NCBI GenBank assembly: GCA_963829135.1
Contig: CAWHHO010000003.1
Coordinates: 186,001 to 250,000, forward strand
DNA: 64,000 nucleotides
Direction: 5' to 3'
Source of the DNA: Kumtagia sp963829135
GTDB lineage: Bacteria > Pseudomonadota > Alphaproteobacteria > Rhizobiales > Rhizobiaceae
Shown here: positions 9,487 through 18,880 of the stretch, piece after piece
Numbering within the stretch: the stretch's first letter is position 1
How the letters are laid out: the number at the start of each line of letters is the position of its first letter
Notes under the pieces: model-generated
Told to the model about the DNA's origin: nothing
The model's input: the letters and a program-made list of their open reading frames with translations, nothing else
Databases searched by the model: none
Translations under genes and position numbers: made by a program

Positions 9487-9677
9487 CTCGTTGCTCCTTC
9501 GGTCGAGCGTCGTTGGTCGTCAGTTAGTCGGTCGTCATTCGTCGGTCGTCGCTCGTCAGTGGTTGGTGGTCAATCGTGAGTGGTCGGTCGATCGATCAGT
9601 CCCTCGATCGCTTGCGACCTCGCAACATACGCTCGGCCTAACCACGACCAACGGCCCACGATTGACGACCGACTAAC
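9487..9677. repeat. Degenerate GTCG-rich repeat with inverted arm
   Basis: The gap between echA and mutM is built from imperfect copies of a GTCGGTCGTC-like word: gtcgttggtcgtcagttagtc, ggtcgtcattcgtcggtcgtc and so on, to about 9600. A second block at about 9640-9676 is the reverse complement of the first: GTTAGTCGGTCGTCA occurs near 9522 on the plus strand, and again on the minus strand at 9676. Only the short sequence near 9487 acts as the echA ribosome-binding site. Confidence 0.65.
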
Positions 9678-10571
9678 CTATTTCTGGCAGGAGCGGCAAT
9701 AGAAGGTCGAACGCCCCGACTGCACCCGCCGCTCGATATGGCCGCCGCAGCCGAGCCGAGGGCAGGGTTCGCCCTCCCGGTCATAGACGGAGAAGGAGTG
9801 CTGGAAATAGCCGAGCGACCCGTCTGTCTGGATGTGGTCGCGAAGCGATGAGCCGCCGGCTTCGATCGCTTCGGAAATGACCGATCGGATTGCTTGCGAC
9901 AGCGCATCGCTGCGCGCTGTCGCAAGCTTGCTTCTGCGGGCGATGGTGCCGGCGGCGCGGAACGGCGACAGTGCGGCGCGCCACAGCGCCTCGCAGACAT
10001 ATATATTGCCGAGGCCCGCAATCGTCTTCTGGTCGAGCAGTGCGGCTTTCAGCGGCGCGATCCTGCCGCGCAGGAGGTCGCGCAGCATCGCCCCATCAAG
10101 CGCGTTGCCGGTCGGCTCGGGTCCAAGACCCGCCAGCATCGGATGGTTTTCGATGCCGTTCTCGGCAAACAACATGAAGCCGAAGCGGCGCGGGTCGTTG
10201 AAGATGACGCGTACCCGCTTGCCGTCTCGGGTGACGAGATGGAACACGACATGATCATGCGCCGCCAGCTTCGAGCGTTCATGATGGAAATTGCCCGGTA
10301 TCACACCGTCGCTATTACCCGCATCGATGCGAAAAGAGCCTGACATGCCCAGGTGGCAGATCACCATCGGCGCATCGACGACGTCCACCAGCAGGTACTT
10401 TGCCCGGCGCCCGAGCCCCGCGATGGCCTTGCCCGCGAGCCTTTCGGCGAAAAGGCTCGGGAAGGCGAAGCGCAGATCGCCCCGGCGGAGCTCGACACGC
10501 TCGATCCGCGCACCTTCCATCACCGGCTGCAAACCGCGCCGAACGGTCTCGACTTCGGGCAATTCAGGCAT
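9678..10571 (-). CDS. mutM: Formamidopyrimidine-DNA glycosylase
   Basis: MutM (Fpg) removes 8-oxoguanine and ring-opened purines from DNA and cuts the abasic site. The 297-residue protein begins MPELPEVETVRRGL, giving the catalytic Pro and Glu directly after the initiator Met. It contains the conserved Lys region SKLAAHDHV, the LLDQKTIAGLGNIYVCEALW helix and a C-terminal zinc finger (CPRLGCGG through FYCRSC). The ATG at 10571 is fixed by the family N-terminus. It overlaps the end of deoB by eight bases, so translation may be coupled. Confidence 0.95.
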   Translation of the reverse strand: MPELPEVETVRRGLQPVMEGARIERVELRRGDLRFAFPSLFAERLAGKAIAGLGRRAKYLLVDVVDAPMVICHLGMSGSFRIDAGNSDGVIPGNFHHERSKLAAHDHVVFHLVTRDGKRVRVIFNDPRRFGFMLFAENGIENHPMLAGLGPEPTGNALDGAMLRDLLRGRIAPLKAALLDQKTIAGLGNIYVCEALWRAALSPFRAAGTIARRSKLATARSDALSQAIRSVISEAIEAGGSSLRDHIQTDGSLGYFQHSFSVYDREGEPCPRLGCGGHIERRVQSGRSTFYCRSCQK

Positions 10572-11804
10572 GGCTTGCGATGACCTTCGCAAACGACGTT
10601 CCGTGCGGGCCGCTTTCGAGGCCAAGATGCTGAGCGACGGTCTCGCCAATATCCGCATAGGTCGGGCGCAGCCCGACCGGGCCGCCCTTAGCCCCTGCGA
10701 TCATACCGAAAATGGGCACGCGCTCGCGTGTGTGGTCGCTGCCGCGCCAGGTCGGGTCGCAGCCATGATCGGCAGTGAGCAGCAGCAGGTCCCCCGGCCT
10801 GAGTTTTGCAAGCGCCTCGGGCATCCGGCGATCGAAGGCCTCGAGGGCGGCCGCGTAACCTGCGACATCGCGGCGGTGTCCGAACTCGGTATCGAAATCA
10901 ACGAAATTAGCGAAGACAAGGTCACCGTCGGAAGCATCGTCCATGGCGTCGAGCGTCTTGTCGAACAGTGCCAGGTTGCCGGCTGCCTTGCGCACCTCGC
11001 TGACGCCACGATGGGTAAAGATGTCGCCGATCTTGCCCATGCAGATTGTCTTGCGGCCTTCGGCAATCGCGCGATCGAGAATGGTCGGCTCAGGCGGCGG
11101 AACTGCAAGATCGCGGCGGTTGCCCGTGCGCGCGAAGGTGGCGGCGGTTTCGCCGATGAACGGGCGAGCGATGACCCGGCCGATGCTCAGAGGATCGACC
11201 AGCTTTCGCACAATCTTGCATAGCGCGTAGAGCCTCTCCAGCCCGAAATGGGTTTCATGCGCGGCGATCTGGATGACGGAATCGGCAGAGGTGTAACAGA
11301 TGGGTTTGCCCGAGCGGATATGGTCCTCGCCGAACCTCTCGTATCACCGCGGTGCCGGAGGCATGGCAATTGGCGAGAATTCCGGGGAGGCCTCCCTGTT
11401 GCGACAATGGCATCGACCAGATCCCGAGGAAACGCTGGGACAGTCTCGGGAAAATACCCCCACTCGAAAGGCACAGGCACCCCGGCGATTTCCCAATGAC
11501 CGGTAATCGTGTCCTTACCATTGGATATTTCTTCAGCAGCGCCGTAAAACGAACCCTCAAGCAGACGCGCCCCGGGAAACGGATCGGTTCCAGTCGCAAC
11601 ATAAGCGGCTCGGCCGAGACCAAGGGAAGCCATGACCGGTAGAGTAAGTGCTCCATTACGCAATCCTGCGCGGTCCGCCTCGCCCGCGGCTGCTGCCCGC
11701 GCAATGTGGCCGAGCGTGTCAGACCCGTCGTCGCCGAAGCGAGCCGCATCGGGAGCCCCGCCTATGCCGAAGGAATCCAGAACAAAAAGAAACGCGCGCG
11801 CCAT
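10564..11804 (-). CDS. deoB: Phosphopentomutase, two one-base frameshifts
   Basis: DeoB interconverts ribose- or deoxyribose-1-phosphate and the 5-phosphates, linking nucleoside breakdown to central metabolism. The N-terminus MARAFLFVLDSFGIGGAPDA and the metal-binding region SDTLGHIA identify it, and the end region (LTADHGCDPTWRGSDHTRE) holds further metal ligands. The frame is broken twice by one extra base, near 11398-11402 (DAIVA then QGGLPGILANCHASGTAVI) and near 11334-11338 (then FGEDHIRSGKPICYTSADS). Total length is 413 codons plus two bases. With both corrected the product has 412 residues, normal for the family. Sequence errors are the simplest explanation. The rest of the nucleoside salvage cluster lies at 44.8-55.5 kb. 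Confidence 0.9.
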
Positions 11805-12370
11805 GGTCCGATCCGCAAAAGCTTCGCCGAGAGACATAGGCTCGGCATTGAGGATTGGCAAACCAGGGGCCAGAGCAGGGTGAAGTACCTCCCGCGGATC
11901 GACCTCGATGCGAGCATCAGGGCGGGTTGGGGATCCGCTGTTGTCGTCGACGCAAAGCGCGGTCAAGGGTTGTGAACCGCGAACTGAATGCGGATCTTGG
12001 CTCCGGTTCAGCCCGGATGCGCACAATCGGCGCATCGAGTTGTTCGGGTGCAGTCATGTTTGTTTCGCGTCTTGCCGCAGTGGTCGTCCTTGTCCTGTCC
12101 TTCGGCGCCGCCATGTCCCAGATCGTCGGCCTCAGTGGCGATCATCTGGACATCCTCGAGCCTTTGTGATCATCGGGCCGGCGGCCATGCCCATGAGATA
12201 GCGCGGTCCTTCAACTTTCTCAGGACTCGATTCCGCTTTGAGTCATTGCTAGTCTGTGCGGCGTCAGTCAGCCCGGCTGGCGAAATCCGTCGTGTCCTGG
12301 CCGCCGTTTGTCTCGCCCGAGACTGTTCCTCCCGCGGCAGGAATGCGACCGGGGAGGAGAGGGGAATTGC
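11805..12370. other. Intergenic region between deoB and the SMP-30 gene
   Basis: About 565 bases separate the divergent deoB and SMP-30-type genes. It should hold both promoters, though I cannot place either with confidence. The only candidate coding sequence is the 37-codon frame at 12056-12169. Confidence 0.4.
12056..12169 (+). CDS. Possible small membrane or exported peptide
   Basis: A 37-codon frame from an ATG at 12056. The first 20 residues are hydrophobic (SRLAAVVVLVLSFGAAMSQ) and look like a signal or anchor segment. The rest is short and polar (HLDILEP). I do not recognise a family. No good ribosome-binding site precedes it, so it may be chance. Confidence 0.25.
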   Translation: MFVSRLAAVVVLVLSFGAAMSQIVGLSGDHLDILEPL

Positions 12371-13279
12371 ATGAGCGCCGATTACGAGATTCTCGACCAA
12401 CGTTTCCGCCGTCTGTTCAACGGCAGCGCCAAAGTCGATAAGCTGTTCACGGGTTGCCGATGGGCGGAAGGGCCGGCCTATTTCGCAGCCGGTCGCTATG
12501 TGGTCTGGTCGGACATCCCGAATAACCGCATGATGCGCTTTGACGAGACCGATGGAAGCGTAAGCGTGTTTCGCGAGCCATGCGGCAACACCAATGGCAA
12601 CACAACCGACCGCCAGGGCCGCTTGGTTACCTGCGAACATGGCGGGCGGCGCGTCAGCCGCACCGAGCATGACGGCAGCATCATCACCATTGCCGACCGT
12701 TGGCAGGGCAAGCGCTTCAATTCGCCGAACGATGTGGTCGTCAAATCCGACGGGTCGATCTGGTTCACCGATCCGGCCTATGGGATCGAGACGGACTACG
12801 AGGGCGACAGGGCTGAAAGCGAGATCGGCGCATGTTACGTCTATCGCGTCGACCCAGGCACCGGCGCCGTCGACGCTGTGATCACCGATATGGTCAGGCC
12901 GAACGGCATCGCCTTCTCACCGGACGAGAGCAAACTTTACGTCGTCGATACCGGTCGTACCCATGGCGACCATCATCCCGCGCATATCCGGGTGTTCGAA
13001 GTGAAAGACAGCAAGGTTTCCGGCGGCGATGTCTTCGCCGACTGCACTGCGGGCCTGTTTGACGGTTTCCGGTTGGACACCGATGGACGCATCTGGACCA
13101 GCGCCGCGGATGGCATCCACTGCTACGATCCGGATGGAACCATGATCGGCAAGGTGAAGGTGCCGGAGGTAGTAGCCAATTGCGTGTTTGGCGGGCCGAA
13201 GCGCAACATCCTCTATATATGCGGAACCACTTCGCTCTACTCGGTACGGCTGATGGTCAACGGCTTGAAGCTTTATTGA
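12371..13279 (+). CDS. SMP-30/gluconolactonase family protein
   Basis: A 302-residue six-bladed beta-propeller enzyme of the SMP-30/gluconolactonase/LRE family, which hydrolyses sugar lactones using one divalent metal. The expected metal ligands are visible: Glu in RWAEGPAYF, Asn in NSPNDVVVKSDGSIWF, Asn in RPNGIAFSPDES and Asp in DGFRLDTDGRIW. The ATG at 12371 follows a GAGGGG site. The substrate cannot be told from sequence, since members act on gluconolactone, xylonolactone and others. No sugar dehydrogenase lies nearby. Its last seven bases overlap the convergent gene at 13273-13638. Confidence 0.88.
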   Translation: MSADYEILDQRFRRLFNGSAKVDKLFTGCRWAEGPAYFAAGRYVVWSDIPNNRMMRFDETDGSVSVFREPCGNTNGNTTDRQGRLVTCEHGGRRVSRTEHDGSIITIADRWQGKRFNSPNDVVVKSDGSIWFTDPAYGIETDYEGDRAESEIGACYVYRVDPGTGAVDAVITDMVRPNGIAFSPDESKLYVVDTGRTHGDHHPAHIRVFEVKDSKVSGGDVFADCTAGLFDGFRLDTDGRIWTSAADGIHCYDPDGTMIGKVKVPEVVANCVFGGPKRNILYICGTTSLYSVRLMVNGLKLY

Positions 13280-13638
13280 CTAAACAAGCCGGACTCGCCC
13301 ACGACGGCGAACACGACGGCGACGATCATCGTAACCATGCCGGCCAGAAACCATTGCAACGTGCGCCGATAGACAGGTTCGAGATCATCGGCCACCTGCA
13401 GCGAGCGCCAAAGTGTCATCGATTGGATCGCGGCGGACAGGAGCAAGAGCAAAGCCGCAACCCGATCCACGATGGTCCAGTCGCCTTCCGCTTCGAAACT
13501 CCAGAATTGGAAGAAATAAAGCGTGAAACCGAGCATCACGGTGATCGCCGTGATGACGCCTTGCCGATAGCCATTGGGCAGAACTTTAGGTGCTTCGCCT
13601 TCGCGGGCCGATCCCTTGTCCCCATCGGAAGCCGTCAT
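13273..13638 (-). CDS. Small membrane protein, unknown function
   Basis: A 121-residue protein with about three predicted membrane segments (around VITAITVMLGFTLYFFQFW, RVAALLLLLSAAIQ and WFLAGMVTMIVAVVFAVVG) after a 25-residue polar start. I recognise no named family. It converges on the SMP-30 gene and overlaps its stop by seven bases. The compact hydrophobic pattern supports it as a real gene, but no function is claimed. Confidence 0.65.
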   Translation of the reverse strand: MTASDGDKGSAREGEAPKVLPNGYRQGVITAITVMLGFTLYFFQFWSFEAEGDWTIVDRVAALLLLLSAAIQSMTLWRSLQVADDLEPVYRRTLQWFLAGMVTMIVAVVFAVVGESGLFSQ

Positions 13639-13748
13639 CGACCCTCACGGTTATCGAGGCCTGCGGTTCGTATCGACCCGAGCTTCTCCAAGCGGCCATT
13701 TTGCAGGCGCGGAAAGCGCCTGTAAAGCCGCCTCGCTCCCGGATGAAA

Positions 13749-14054
13749 TCAATCCCTAACCCGCACCTGAGGGTCACAGCGCTTCACCGGGCAGTGTCTG
13801 TCGTCGACCGTCGGTACGCTGGCGTAACGGATGACCTCCTCCGGCTTGCAGAAGCGCGATCCATAGACATAGCGCTCATAAAGCTGGAGCGACGGGTTGC
13901 GGGCGGAGCGGTAGCGCAGAATCGCCATGCCCTCATTGGCAATAGTCTGCAGCACCCGCTTGCAGTTCCAATTCGTAATGTCATAGCCCGCTGCGTTGGC
14001 CGGCATCGCCGAAATTGCGATGAGTGCCGGAAGGATGAGTGCAGCCGTTTTCAT
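13749..14054 (-). CDS. Small secreted cysteine-containing protein
   Basis: A 101-residue protein with a clear signal peptide (MKTAALILPALIAISAMPANA, cleavage expected after ANA), giving a periplasmic or secreted product of about 80 residues. The mature part has four Cys (NWNCKRV, SRFCKPEE, RHCPVKRCDP), which may form disulfides. The ATG at 14054 is set by GGAGGTTGCA directly upstream. I do not recognise the family. It stands alone, with no operon partner. Confidence 0.6.
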   Translation of the reverse strand: MKTAALILPALIAISAMPANAAGYDITNWNCKRVLQTIANEGMAILRYRSARNPSLQLYERYVYGSRFCKPEEVIRYASVPTVDDRHCPVKRCDPQVRVRD

Positions 14055-14570
14055 TGCAACCTCCAGAAACGATGCAAATACCCCGAGACGACGCTGTAAT
14101 AGCAGAAAACCCCGTGTCGAACCTATGGCGGCGAGAAGTTGTTGTACCCGGTGCGTTTCGCGCCTGGTAGCTGGCGCTGCCGGGTCCTCGAATCGCCTTT
14201 CTGACATGCGGCACCGAATGCTTGACAAAGTCTTAAGCGAACTTCGGGATTTCACCCAACAGAGGCGCCGTCAGATAGCTTTCGTGGTCCGGTTGGGCGG
14301 CGAAGGTCTTTCGAAAAGCAGCATGACCAAAGTGACTATCATGTGTACGAAAGTCTAACGCAAGCCTACTATATCCGGGCTTTTCAGGCATTTTCGATAG
14401 GACCTGACACATGTTGAGCACTATAAAGGATTTACCCAACGTAAGCCTTGGCAAAATCCTTTCGACTTTACTGGTCACAATTTAAGTTGATCGTCGGCTT
14501 ACCACTCCGGGCAGACATTTTGGTTTGAAATTAACGAGTTCGTGCTAGCCTTTCAAAAAAAGGGCATGGG
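14055..14570. other. Intergenic region, AT-richer than neighbours
   Basis: About 515 bases between the small secreted protein and the SbmA-like transporter. The second half is clearly lower in GC than the genes around it. I see no open frame with good coding character and no RNA gene. It probably holds the divergent promoters. Confidence 0.4.
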
Positions 14571-16583
14571 GTGGAATCGTTGATTCGCACACGGGTCGTT
14601 TGGCCCCTGCTGCGTATCTCTGGATCATGGCTCCGCGGCAACGGCAAAGTGCCGCCGCAGACGCCTGTCTCCACGATGCGTGGCTTTTGGGGCCTCATGC
14701 GCGCTTATTGGTTCTCGGACCAATGGCGAGAGGCATGGGCGCTGACCGCGGCGGTTGCCGTGATCACGGTTGTGTCCAACAAGACCGGCGTTTGGTTGAC
14801 AAAGGCTGCCGGCGAGCTCGCCAATTCGATCGCCTACTTTCACCTGGCCAGCAACGCAACGGCTATAACGTCTCTTCTGATCAACGCTGCGCTCCTCGTT
14901 CTCATCGTTACCCTTAAGGATCTGGGCATCGCCGGTGCCCTGGATATGTGCAACAAGACGCTGCACCGCAGGTGGCGCGCCTGGCTGAACGGCCGCTTCA
15001 ACAGCGCCTTGCTTGACGGCAACCATAGTCACTTTCATGTCCAGCATGGCGGCCGTAGCGCTGCTGGCGGTGATCTGCCGCCACCCGACAATATCGACCA
15101 GCGTGTGCACGAATTGATCAAGGATATGACGGGCGGCGCGATCGGCCTTGCGTCGGGCGCGTTCGGTGCGGTTTCGGCCCTCGTCATCTACGGCTACGAA
15201 CTCGTCAAGATGTCGCAGCCGGTCGCCGGATTCGAGTTCCTCGGCGACTATGGTTTCGCGGTCTTCGCTTTCGCCGCGGTGGCGATCTATGTGCCGCTCA
15301 ACACTTATATCGCCTTGAAGATCGGCAAGCTCCTGGAGAGGCTCAACACCGCGATGCAGAAGGCCGAGGGCAGCTATCGTGCCGAGCTGACGACGTTCCT
15401 GCGCCGCAGTTTCCATGTGGCGGCGTCCAATGGCGAAGCCGTGCAGGCCGACATGCACAAACGTCTCTATAGCGATATCGATCGGACCTGGGCGAAGCAG
15501 AACTGGGTTAATACCGCCTACTCGGGATTCGGATCGATCTACGATTACGTCGCTTTCCGCATCGTGGCCTATGCCCCTGGATTGCTGCCTTACATGTCCC
15601 AGAAGCTGAGCTTCAAGGAATACATCACAGGTGCGGAAATGGTGAATCAGGTCATTCGCCAGTGCTCGTGGTTCATCCATGTCATGCCGGCGATCGCTTC
15701 GTTGAAGGCCAACGCACGGCGCATGACCGATCTTGCAGAGGCGATCGAGCGTGTGCAGCAGCCTGCCGATTTCTATCGCCAGACCGGCCGCTTCGATTTC
15801 CGGGTCGCCAACCAGCATCCGATGTTCGGCCTGACAGTGCGCCAACTCGAACTGACGCACGCCGGCGACGATGCCGAGCCATTTGTGACGGCGCCGATCC
15901 TGCGGTTCCGCCGTGGCGAATGGACCTTCATGAAAGGCGAGTCCGGTTGCGGAAAATCGAGCCTGATCAAGGCTATCAACGGGCTGTGGCCGCATGGCAG
16001 CGGCGAGATCTCGATGCCGGAGGGCGTGGCGACGTTCTACGCCGCGCAGGATGTCCGGCTATCGCAGGTGTCGTTGAAACAGCTCGTTTGCCTGCCGCGC
16101 TGCGAAGACGATCACGCCGATGCGGCAGCAGCGGCCGCGCTTCACAAGGCCGGGCTGGGCGAATTCATCGAATCCATGATGGATGTCTATCGAGATGGAA
16201 AGTCCTGGGACGAGACCCTTTCGGGAGGACAGAAGCAGAAGCTGGTCCTCGCGCGCATCCTTCTGCATAAGCCCGGGCTGCTATTCCTCGACGAAGCGAC
16301 GGGGGCGCTCGACGGTGCGGCCAAGATCGCTTTCCACCAGGCCATCAAGGACAATTGTCCCGGTATAACCGTAATTAGCGTCATGCACGAGCCGGAGCCA
16401 CCACGCTCGGTCAAGGGCGAGGAGTTCTACAACAGTATTCTCTCGATAGCCGGCGGGGTCGCGTCGAAGATGCCCTTGCGGCCCGATCTACCGGTCGAAA
16501 TCACAAAGATTCTCTCGTCGCCGACCGCCAAACAGATGCGGTCTCTGGCGCCGCGCGTGCGCCAGAAGCAGCGGCTGGAATAG
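14571..16583 (+). CDS. SbmA/BacA-like ABC transporter with fused ATP-binding domain
   Basis: A 670-residue inner-membrane transporter. Residues about 45-420 form an ABC_membrane_2/SbmA_BacA-like transmembrane domain (WREAWALTAAVAVITVVSN; the GSYRAELTTFLRRS region resembles the SbmA/ABCD family). Residues about 450-640 form a nucleotide-binding domain with Walker A GESGCGKSS, signature LSGGQKQKLV and Walker B GLLFLDEATGALD. The fused ATPase separates it from BacA/SbmA proper, which have none, and places it with the YddA/ABCD-type proteins. Family members move peptides, fatty acyl compounds or cobalamin. The substrate here is unknown. Translation seems to start at the GTG at 14571, since no suitable ATG lies near. 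It is a stand-alone gene. Confidence 0.82.
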   Translation: MESLIRTRVVWPLLRISGSWLRGNGKVPPQTPVSTMRGFWGLMRAYWFSDQWREAWALTAAVAVITVVSNKTGVWLTKAAGELANSIAYFHLASNATAITSLLINAALLVLIVTLKDLGIAGALDMCNKTLHRRWRAWLNGRFNSALLDGNHSHFHVQHGGRSAAGGDLPPPDNIDQRVHELIKDMTGGAIGLASGAFGAVSALVIYGYELVKMSQPVAGFEFLGDYGFAVFAFAAVAIYVPLNTYIALKIGKLLERLNTAMQKAEGSYRAELTTFLRRSFHVAASNGEAVQADMHKRLYSDIDRTWAKQNWVNTAYSGFGSIYDYVAFRIVAYAPGLLPYMSQKLSFKEYITGAEMVNQVIRQCSWFIHVMPAIASLKANARRMTDLAEAIERVQQPADFYRQTGRFDFRVANQHPMFGLTVRQLELTHAGDDAEPFVTAPILRFRRGEWTFMKGESGCGKSSLIKAINGLWPHGSGEISMPEGVATFYAAQDVRLSQVSLKQLVCLPRCEDDHADAAAAAALHKAGLGEFIESMMDVYRDGKSWDETLSGGQKQKLVLARILLHKPGLLFLDEATGALDGAAKIAFHQAIKDNCPGITVISVMHEPEPPRSVKGEEFYNSILSIAGGVASKMPLRPDLPVEITKILSSPTAKQMRSLAPRVRQKQRLE

Positions 16584-17319
16584 CTCCGGCGGGGACCAAC
16601 AAAGCCGCGTCACGGGTCTCGGGCAAAAGCGCCTTGCGCCGCGATGGCGCGAGCTAGAACCGATTCGATGCGAAATCCATAAGCAGTGAGAACTGCCGGC
16701 GAGAAACCGCCGCATACGATGAAGTTGTGCGCCGGATGCTGCCGTTTGACGCTAAGTGGTATGTACCAATCGGTTTCCCTGTCACGTCTGGGCAGGTTTG
16801 TCCGAAACCCTGACGCCACAAACACCGAGAAGATCGCAGAGTACATTGAGCCGGCGTCGGGAGAAGACCGGCATTGGCGTTGGGCGACATAGCTACCCCC
16901 CGAGCTACCCCAGTCGCTCGACGGAGGGGAGCGGAGCAATCACTGATTTCTCCGCTCCCAGCCGCGCGATAGCCCACCCCCGAGCTGGCCTTCCAATGGC
17001 CGAGTCCTTCCCCAGCGGCAACGCAATCATTCTGTGAGTTCGTAAGAAGTCGTGATGGATACCGGTCCCGATCGCAGTCGGTAGACAAAAAAATGCCCGG
17101 CCGAAGCCGGGCTGGAATATCCATCTGCAAGCATGAAATGCAAAAAACGAGCCAGGCGGTGTTAGGTTGCCTGACTGTCAAGACGGACAATACTCATCTT
17201 CGCGCCATACGCAAGTTAACGATTTGTTAATAATGTATTTTGCGCTGTGATGAACTTTCGTGCCGCAGTCCATCCCTGGTCAGTGAGGCGCGGGAGTCAC
17301 AAGACGATTAAGCAAAGTC
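16584..17319. other. Gene-poor region with hairpins
   Basis: About 735 bases in which I find no supportable gene. Open frames on the minus strand lack coding character. A nine-base inverted repeat GGAGCGGAG/CTCCGCTCC lies at 16928-16958, and the phrase ccccgagct occurs twice (near 16900 and 16980). A minus-strand terminator lies at 17087-17112. An AT-rich stretch occupies about 17210-17245. Confidence 0.4.
17087..17112 (-). terminator. Rho-independent terminator
   Basis: A perfect seven-pair GC hairpin, GCCCGGC-ttcg-GCCGGGC on the minus strand, is followed by seven T. It is an excellent terminator but lies about 210 bases beyond the only upstream minus-strand gene (17320-17535), so that gene either has a long 3' end or an unseen transcript ends here. 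Confidence 0.8.
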
Positions 17320-17535
17320 CTACGCCGTCAGCGATTGCGCCCTGGCTGCGTCGCTCACGTAAGGGGTTACGGTCAGGCCAAGCCGAATACGCTGCCCCGT
17401 CGCGAAGGCTAGTGCGAAGGATTCGAGCTCAAACGAATGTCTCGTCGTCTCGCCCCCTTCCGTAACCAGCACGCACCAGCCGCCCGCCTCGACAACGATG
17501 TGCACTGCTTTGATCGACTGCATCGGAAAGTCCAT
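17320..17535 (-). CDS. Small protein of unknown function
   Basis: A 71-residue protein starting MDFPMQSIKAVHIVVEAGG with a compact beta-rich pattern (WCVLVTEGGETTRHSFELES). The ATG at 17535 has AGGAG eight bases upstream. The frame is open further upstream, but without a site. I recognise no family. It could be a small cytoplasmic regulator or a conserved rhizobial orphan; the even amino-acid composition and good ribosome-binding site make it likely real. Confidence 0.5.
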   Translation of the reverse strand: MDFPMQSIKAVHIVVEAGGWCVLVTEGGETTRHSFELESFALAFATGQRIRLGLTVTPYVSDAARAQSLTA

Positions 17536-17757
17536 CTGCCTGACTCCTGCGAGGGCGCAAGCCTGATCGTCGCTCACAGCCGGCGGTGCCCTGAGACTGA
17601 CCGCCGATTGCCTTTCATCTCATGATTGAGGGAGCCGCGAAATTAAGTTTGACATAGCCACCACAGATCGAGCGGCACGCAGGTGGTTGATATCGAGTTG
17701 GCAACTCAGGACAATCTCGGTGACCGCCGGAAGTGGCCACCACACGAAGCCCGCTCT

Positions 17758-18850
17758 TCACCTGAGGCGCAAACCGCTTTCCCGGTCAAGCAATACGCAG
17801 CCCTGCGGATCGACAGTCATCGAGACCTGCGTTCCTTCCACCATGAGCGAACCGGTAAGCGGAACGACAGCTCGTAGGACATGCCAGCCTAGATCGACCT
17901 CGTAGGAGGCGCTGCCGCCGAGATAGGCAGCGGAAACGATGCAGCCGGCAAGACCATTGGTGATCGGCCCATGCCTTGCCGCCACGCCGAGTCGTTGCGG
18001 CCGGATCACCAGCATGACGGCCCCGCTTCCGTGCAAACCATCCCCGGCCGGAACGTCCAGCACCTCGCCGCTCGGCATTGCCAGGCGCGCCACACCGCCC
18101 GACACTGACGCAACGGTCGCAGGCAAAATGTTTGCCTTGCCGAGAAAGCTCGCGACAAAACCGGTGTCGGGCTGGTCATAGACCTGTTGGGGCGTTCCGA
18201 TCTGTTCGATACGGCCGGCATTCATCACCACGATCTGGTCCGACATCGCCAGCGCTTCTTCCTGGTCGTGGGTCACGAAGATCGCCGTGATGCCCGTCTG
18301 CCGCTGGATCTTCTTGATCTCGGCCGCGCATATCCTCGCGCATGTTCGCGTCGAGCGCCGAAAGCGGCTCGTCCATCAACAGCACTTCCGGTTCGAACAC
18401 AATGGCGCGGGCAAGCGCGATACGCTGCTGCTGGCCGCCGGAAAGCTGGTGCGGCAACTTGCGCTCGCTGCCCGGCAGCCGCACCATTTCCAGCGCCTGG
18501 CCGACCTTGCGAGCGATCTCCGGCTTGGCGACGGCGCGGTACTTGAGCCCGAAGGCGACATTGTCGAACACCGACTTGTGCGGGAACAGCGCGTAGTTCT
18601 GGAACACCAGGCCGATATTGCGCTTGTAGATAGGCACCTGGTCGACGCGCTTGCCGGCGATCGATATCCTTCCCGACGAAATGGCGACAAGCCCGGCGAG
18701 CGAACGCAACACCGTGGTCTTGCCGCAGCCCGACGGCCCCAGCAGCGTCACGAACCGCCCTTTGCCGATCGAAAGGGAAAATTTGCGGACAGCGCTGAAC
18801 TTGCCGTAGTCGATATCGACGTCCTGAAACTCGACCGCAGGACTATCCAT
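17758..18850 (-). CDS. Polyamine-type ABC importer, ATP-binding subunit, one-base frameshift
   Basis: The PotA/MalK-type ATPase that powers the importer encoded upstream. It has Walker A GPSGCGKTTVL, Q-loop VFQNYALFPHKSV, signature LSGGQQQRIALARA and Walker B VLLMDEPLSALD, then a C-terminal TOBE domain (RPQRLGV region). The frame breaks near 18323-18325 after NMREDMR. The continuation AEIKKIQ, then VTHDQEEALAMSDQI, lies one base out, so one extra base (ggcc for gcc) is present and 363 residues result when it is corrected. The ATG at 18850 has GGGAG nearby. It is the last gene of the four-gene operon, after the binding protein, and is separated from it by a strong hairpin. Confidence 0.88.
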
Positions 18851-18880
18851 CAATTACTCCCAACGCTCACAACGCGGATG

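Noticed and set aside
14625..15995. 456-codon minus-strand frame
   Set aside because: Antisense to the SbmA-like transporter, which has complete ATPase motifs.
16654..17190. 178-codon minus-strand frame in the gene-poor region
   Set aside because: No ribosome-binding site, no recognisable domain, irregular composition, and it runs through the strong terminator at 17087-17112.
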